A DNA stretch of 7,213 nt. Source: Chloroflexota bacterium. GTDB taxonomy: Bacteria > Chloroflexota > Anaerolineae > UBA4142. Positions 5,756-7,213 of this stretch are shown here, piece after piece. Position 1 is the first letter of the stretch, and each line of letters begins with the position of its first letter. Under the pieces are notes generated by a model. The model made no database searches, was not told the origin of the DNA, and was given only the letters and a program-made list of their open reading frames with translations. Location of the stretch: NCBI GenBank assembly GCA_023380675.1, contig JAMCRS010000304.1, positions 1-7,213 on the forward strand, in the 5' to 3' direction. The translations under genes were made by a program, and so were the position numbers.

Positions 5756-5795
5756 AAAAATCGAGCGCGGCCGATGGCGACAGTGCCGCGCTCGA
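5756..5795 (-). terminator. Rho-independent terminator after the exported-protein gene
   Basis: The plus-strand arms 5761-5771 (TCGAGCGCGGC) and 5785-5795 (GCCGCGCTCGA) are perfect 11-bp inverted copies with a 13-nt loop. Read on the minus strand, the stem is followed by five U residues (5760-5756). It lies 58 nt past the stop of the exported-protein gene and only 15 nt before the ATG of the solute-binding protein. Confidence 0.88.
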
Positions 5796-5853
5796 AGGTA
5801 AAAACTAGAGATCGTTTGTGTTTCGATCCGCAGGGCCACTCCGCGCGCCCGGC

Positions 5854-6519
5854 TTACTCGGGATGGCAGGCATTCCAATAGACCGGGTTGCCGCCTGGGA
5901 GGTCCTCCCAATATGCATTGCATTGATAGTCGTGTAGTTGCGCGGTAACGTCGATCAGGTAGCTTAGTGTCTTGTCGCTATCATTCTTCACGAGTGCGTA
6001 CCAAGTTCCGACTTGGAGAAACTGGCCCCCAGCCCAATTCAGATCAAGGGGGTACTTCGGGGAGTAGGTCCCGCCCCCCGCCCGCTTTGTGGTGGGTGCC
6101 CCAATGGGTTGGTCCGGCGCGTAGACATCAAAGCCCAGGCCGGGCACGCCGTAGGTACGCATCCAAACGATAATGTGGGCGCCGTTCTTGCCGATCTTAT
6201 ACCAGACGCGCCCGCCCGGCGGAATGATGTGCTCGTTCTGGTCGACCTCGAGCGCCGTGCTCGGGCTGTCGCCGCCGATATCCACGTGCGGCAATGCCGC
6301 ACTGGGCGCTGCGGACGCCAGAGATGCGGCGACGACTATCGGCGTTGCCGTCGGAGCCGGCGTCGGCGTCGGCGGCGTTCGATATCTAACCTGGCACCAC
6401 AACGCGCTCGCGGGCGCGCCGTAGTCGATCGGGTCGCAAGCCTGGACGGTCGATATCGAGGTGGCCCACAATACCACAAAGCCGGCCACAAATGCCAAAG
6501 CGATACGACTTACTCTCAT
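5854..6519 (-). CDS. Exported protein with Pro/Thr linker and beta-sandwich-like domain, 221 aa, function unknown
   Basis: A signal sequence covers residues 1-27 (MRVSR, then a core ALAFVAGFVVLW, then a TVQA/C junction). VQAC could be read as a lipobox or as a signal-peptidase-I site. A low-complexity linker, PPTPTPAPTATP (49-60), of a kind frequent in Chloroflexota exported proteins, leads to a region of about 90-195. There short beta strands (RVWYKIGKNG, HIIVWMRTYG, FDVYAP, GTWYALVKND, LSYLIDVTAQ) resemble bacterial pre-peptidase C-terminal-type sandwich domains. Four cysteines (C28, C42, C200, C218) flank this core and could form disulfides. No catalytic motif is visible. ATG 6519 was chosen over 6558 because it directly precedes the signal peptide, follows a purine-rich GGGGGGAA, and sits about 31 nt after the start point predicted from an extended -10. 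The gene stands alone, with its own promoter and terminator. A role in surface binding is only a guess. Confidence 0.8.
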   Translation of the reverse strand: MRVSRIALAFVAGFVVLWATSISTVQACDPIDYGAPASALWCQVRYRTPPTPTPAPTATPIVVAASLASAAPSAALPHVDIGGDSPSTALEVDQNEHIIPPGGRVWYKIGKNGAHIIVWMRTYGVPGLGFDVYAPDQPIGAPTTKRAGGGTYSPKYPLDLNWAGGQFLQVGTWYALVKNDSDKTLSYLIDVTAQLHDYQCNAYWEDLPGGNPVYWNACHPE

Positions 6520-6556
6520 ATTCCCCCCGCCACACACGTTCAATCGTGCGTGCGCC

Positions 6557-6565
6557 ATAATACCA
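6557..6565 (-). promoter_or_regulatory. Extended -10 promoter of the exported-protein gene
   Basis: On the minus strand TGG-TATTAT (6565-6557) is an extended -10 (TGn plus a hexamer with 5 of 6 consensus bases). The -35 region (about 6585-6580, TTTCCG) is weak, as is usual for extended -10 promoters. Transcription would begin near 6550, giving a leader of about 31 nt. Confidence 0.5.
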
Positions 6566-6574
6566 CAGATACGA

Positions 6575-6587
6575 ATTTTCGGAAAAT
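6575..6587. repeat. 13-bp palindrome over the weak -35 region
   Basis: ATTTTC-G-GAAAAT is a perfect palindrome about a central base, in the 71-nt gap between the etfA stop and the exported-protein ATG. It covers the -35 position of the predicted extended -10 promoter, so it is a possible operator. It is short and A/T-rich, and chance is a real alternative. Confidence 0.3.
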
Positions 6588-6590
6588 CCG

Positions 6591-7213
6591 CTATCGGCCG
6601 CTCGCGGCCTTGAAGGCACGGGTCAGGGCTGGCACAATGCGCGCCCAGTCTCCGACCAGACCGTAGTCGGCCTGTTTGAATATGTCCGCGTTCGGGTTGT
6701 TGTTAATGGCGAGCACCAACCCCGCACGCTGTATGCCGACCACGTGGTTGAATTTGCCGCTGATTCCGATCGCGACGTACAGTCGCGGCGAGATCGACCG
6801 GCCGGTCAGTCCCACCTGCAACTGGCGCGGGAACCAACCCGCGTCGACGGCTCGCCGCGTCGCGCCGATCGGCGCGGACAGGACCGCCGCGAGGTCACGG
6901 ACGGGCCCAAGATTCTCGGGTCCGCCGACTCCCATGCCAACCCCGATCACGACTTGCGCATCGTCGAGCGCGACGCCGCCGCTTGCGTTGACGTCCGTTT
7001 TGACGATCCTTGCGCGCGGCGCGCGTACCTGGCCGGTCGCAAGTCTTTCGGCGACGACCGGGCGAGAGCGATTCGGCTCAGCGCGCTGCAGCATGCCGGG
7101 ACGCACTGGGAATACCCCTTCGGCCGGGCCGGGCATGATGACCACGCCGGGCGGGGATCCGAACACGCCCGCGCCGATGAACACGTCGACGCCCTGGTCT
7201 ACCCCCGAGCGCT
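6591..7213 (-). CDS. etfA: Electron transfer flavoprotein alpha subunit, C-terminal part (5' end outside window)
   Basis: The visible 206 residues contain the FAD-binding half of ETF alpha (FixB family), which with ETF beta carries electrons between flavin dehydrogenases and the quinone pool or other acceptors in the cytoplasm. Diagnostic stretches are the VFPVRPG strand near the start, VVIGVGMGVGGPENL, the GATRRAVDAGW helix, QVGLTGRSISPRLYVAIGISG, and the ending AINNNPNADIFKQADYGLVGD followed by VPAL; these carry the conserved FAD contacts. The stop is TAG at 6593-6591. The frame is open to the window edge, so the GTG at 7184-7182 is an internal valine and not the start. The N-terminal domain, and any etfB, fixC or fixX neighbours, would lie to the right of the window. 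Assignment to a bifurcating or classical ETF cannot be made from this part. Confidence 0.95.
   Translation of the reverse strand, partial: RSGVDQGVDVFIGAGVFGSPPGVVIMPGPAEGVFPVRPGMLQRAEPNRSRPVVAERLATGQVRAPRARIVKTDVNASGGVALDDAQVVIGVGMGVGGPENLGPVRDLAAVLSAPIGATRRAVDAGWFPRQLQVGLTGRSISPRLYVAIGISGKFNHVVGIQRAGLVLAINNNPNADIFKQADYGLVGDWARIVPALTRAFKAASGR

Noticed and set aside
5741..5923. N-terminal extension of the solute-binding protein to an ATG at 5923
   Set aside because: It would run through the 11-bp terminator and overlap the preceding gene. The signal peptide begins at the 5740 ATG, and the extra 61 residues look non-coding.
6013..6666. 217-codon plus-strand frame opposite the exported protein
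   Set aside because: The run of arginines mirrors the Pro/Thr linker on the other strand. The minus frame has a signal peptide, promoter and terminator.

Overview
The window looks like ordinary chromosomal DNA from a GC-rich bacterium. A Chloroflexota (Chloroflexi) affiliation is my best guess. It rests on the secreted protein with a Pro/Thr linker, an orphan family-5 solute-binding lipoprotein, at least one promoter that appears to start transcription at the start codon, and the general style of the ABC-F and aminotransferase proteins. No rRNA or other marker gene is present to prove it. There is no rRNA, tRNA, CRISPR array, transposase or phage gene.

Layout, left to right. Positions 1-102 hold the last 33 codons of an unidentified plus-strand gene. 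A near-ideal sigma-70-type promoter (126-153) then drives a cold-shock protein gene (288-500) through a leader of about 128 nt. That leader contains its own terminator-like hairpin with a U6 tract (195-233). A strong terminator (522-555) closes the csp unit. Next is a two-gene plus-strand operon: an ABC-F ribosome-associated ATPase (658-2439) overlapping by 19 nt a class I/II PLP aminotransferase (2421-3602), followed by a textbook terminator (3609-3640).

Positions 3641-3951 hold a small self-contained unit: an 8-bp inverted repeat, a TTGACA/TATGAT promoter and an 81-codon ORF whose ATG sits at the predicted transcription start. The ORF reads like the first strand of a PIN-domain toxin joined to the body of a ribbon-helix-helix antitoxin, so it is probably the rearranged remains of a toxin-antitoxin module. 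It converges on the genes of the right half.

The right half (4040-7213) is all on the minus strand. Read in transcription order it has the C-terminal part of electron transfer flavoprotein alpha (etfA, running off the right edge), an extended -10 promoter, a small exported protein with a Pro/Thr linker and a beta-sandwich-like domain, an 11-bp-stem terminator, and an OppA-like peptide-binding lipoprotein whose ATG lies only 15 nt beyond the terminator's U tract with no visible Shine-Dalgarno sequence.

No gene-free stretch exceeds 300 bases. The longest, 103-287, is the csp promoter and leader. The genes do not form one pathway. The points most worth a second look are the csp leader, the chimeric toxin/antitoxin ORF with its leaderless promoter and operator-like repeat, and the start of the solute-binding protein gene.
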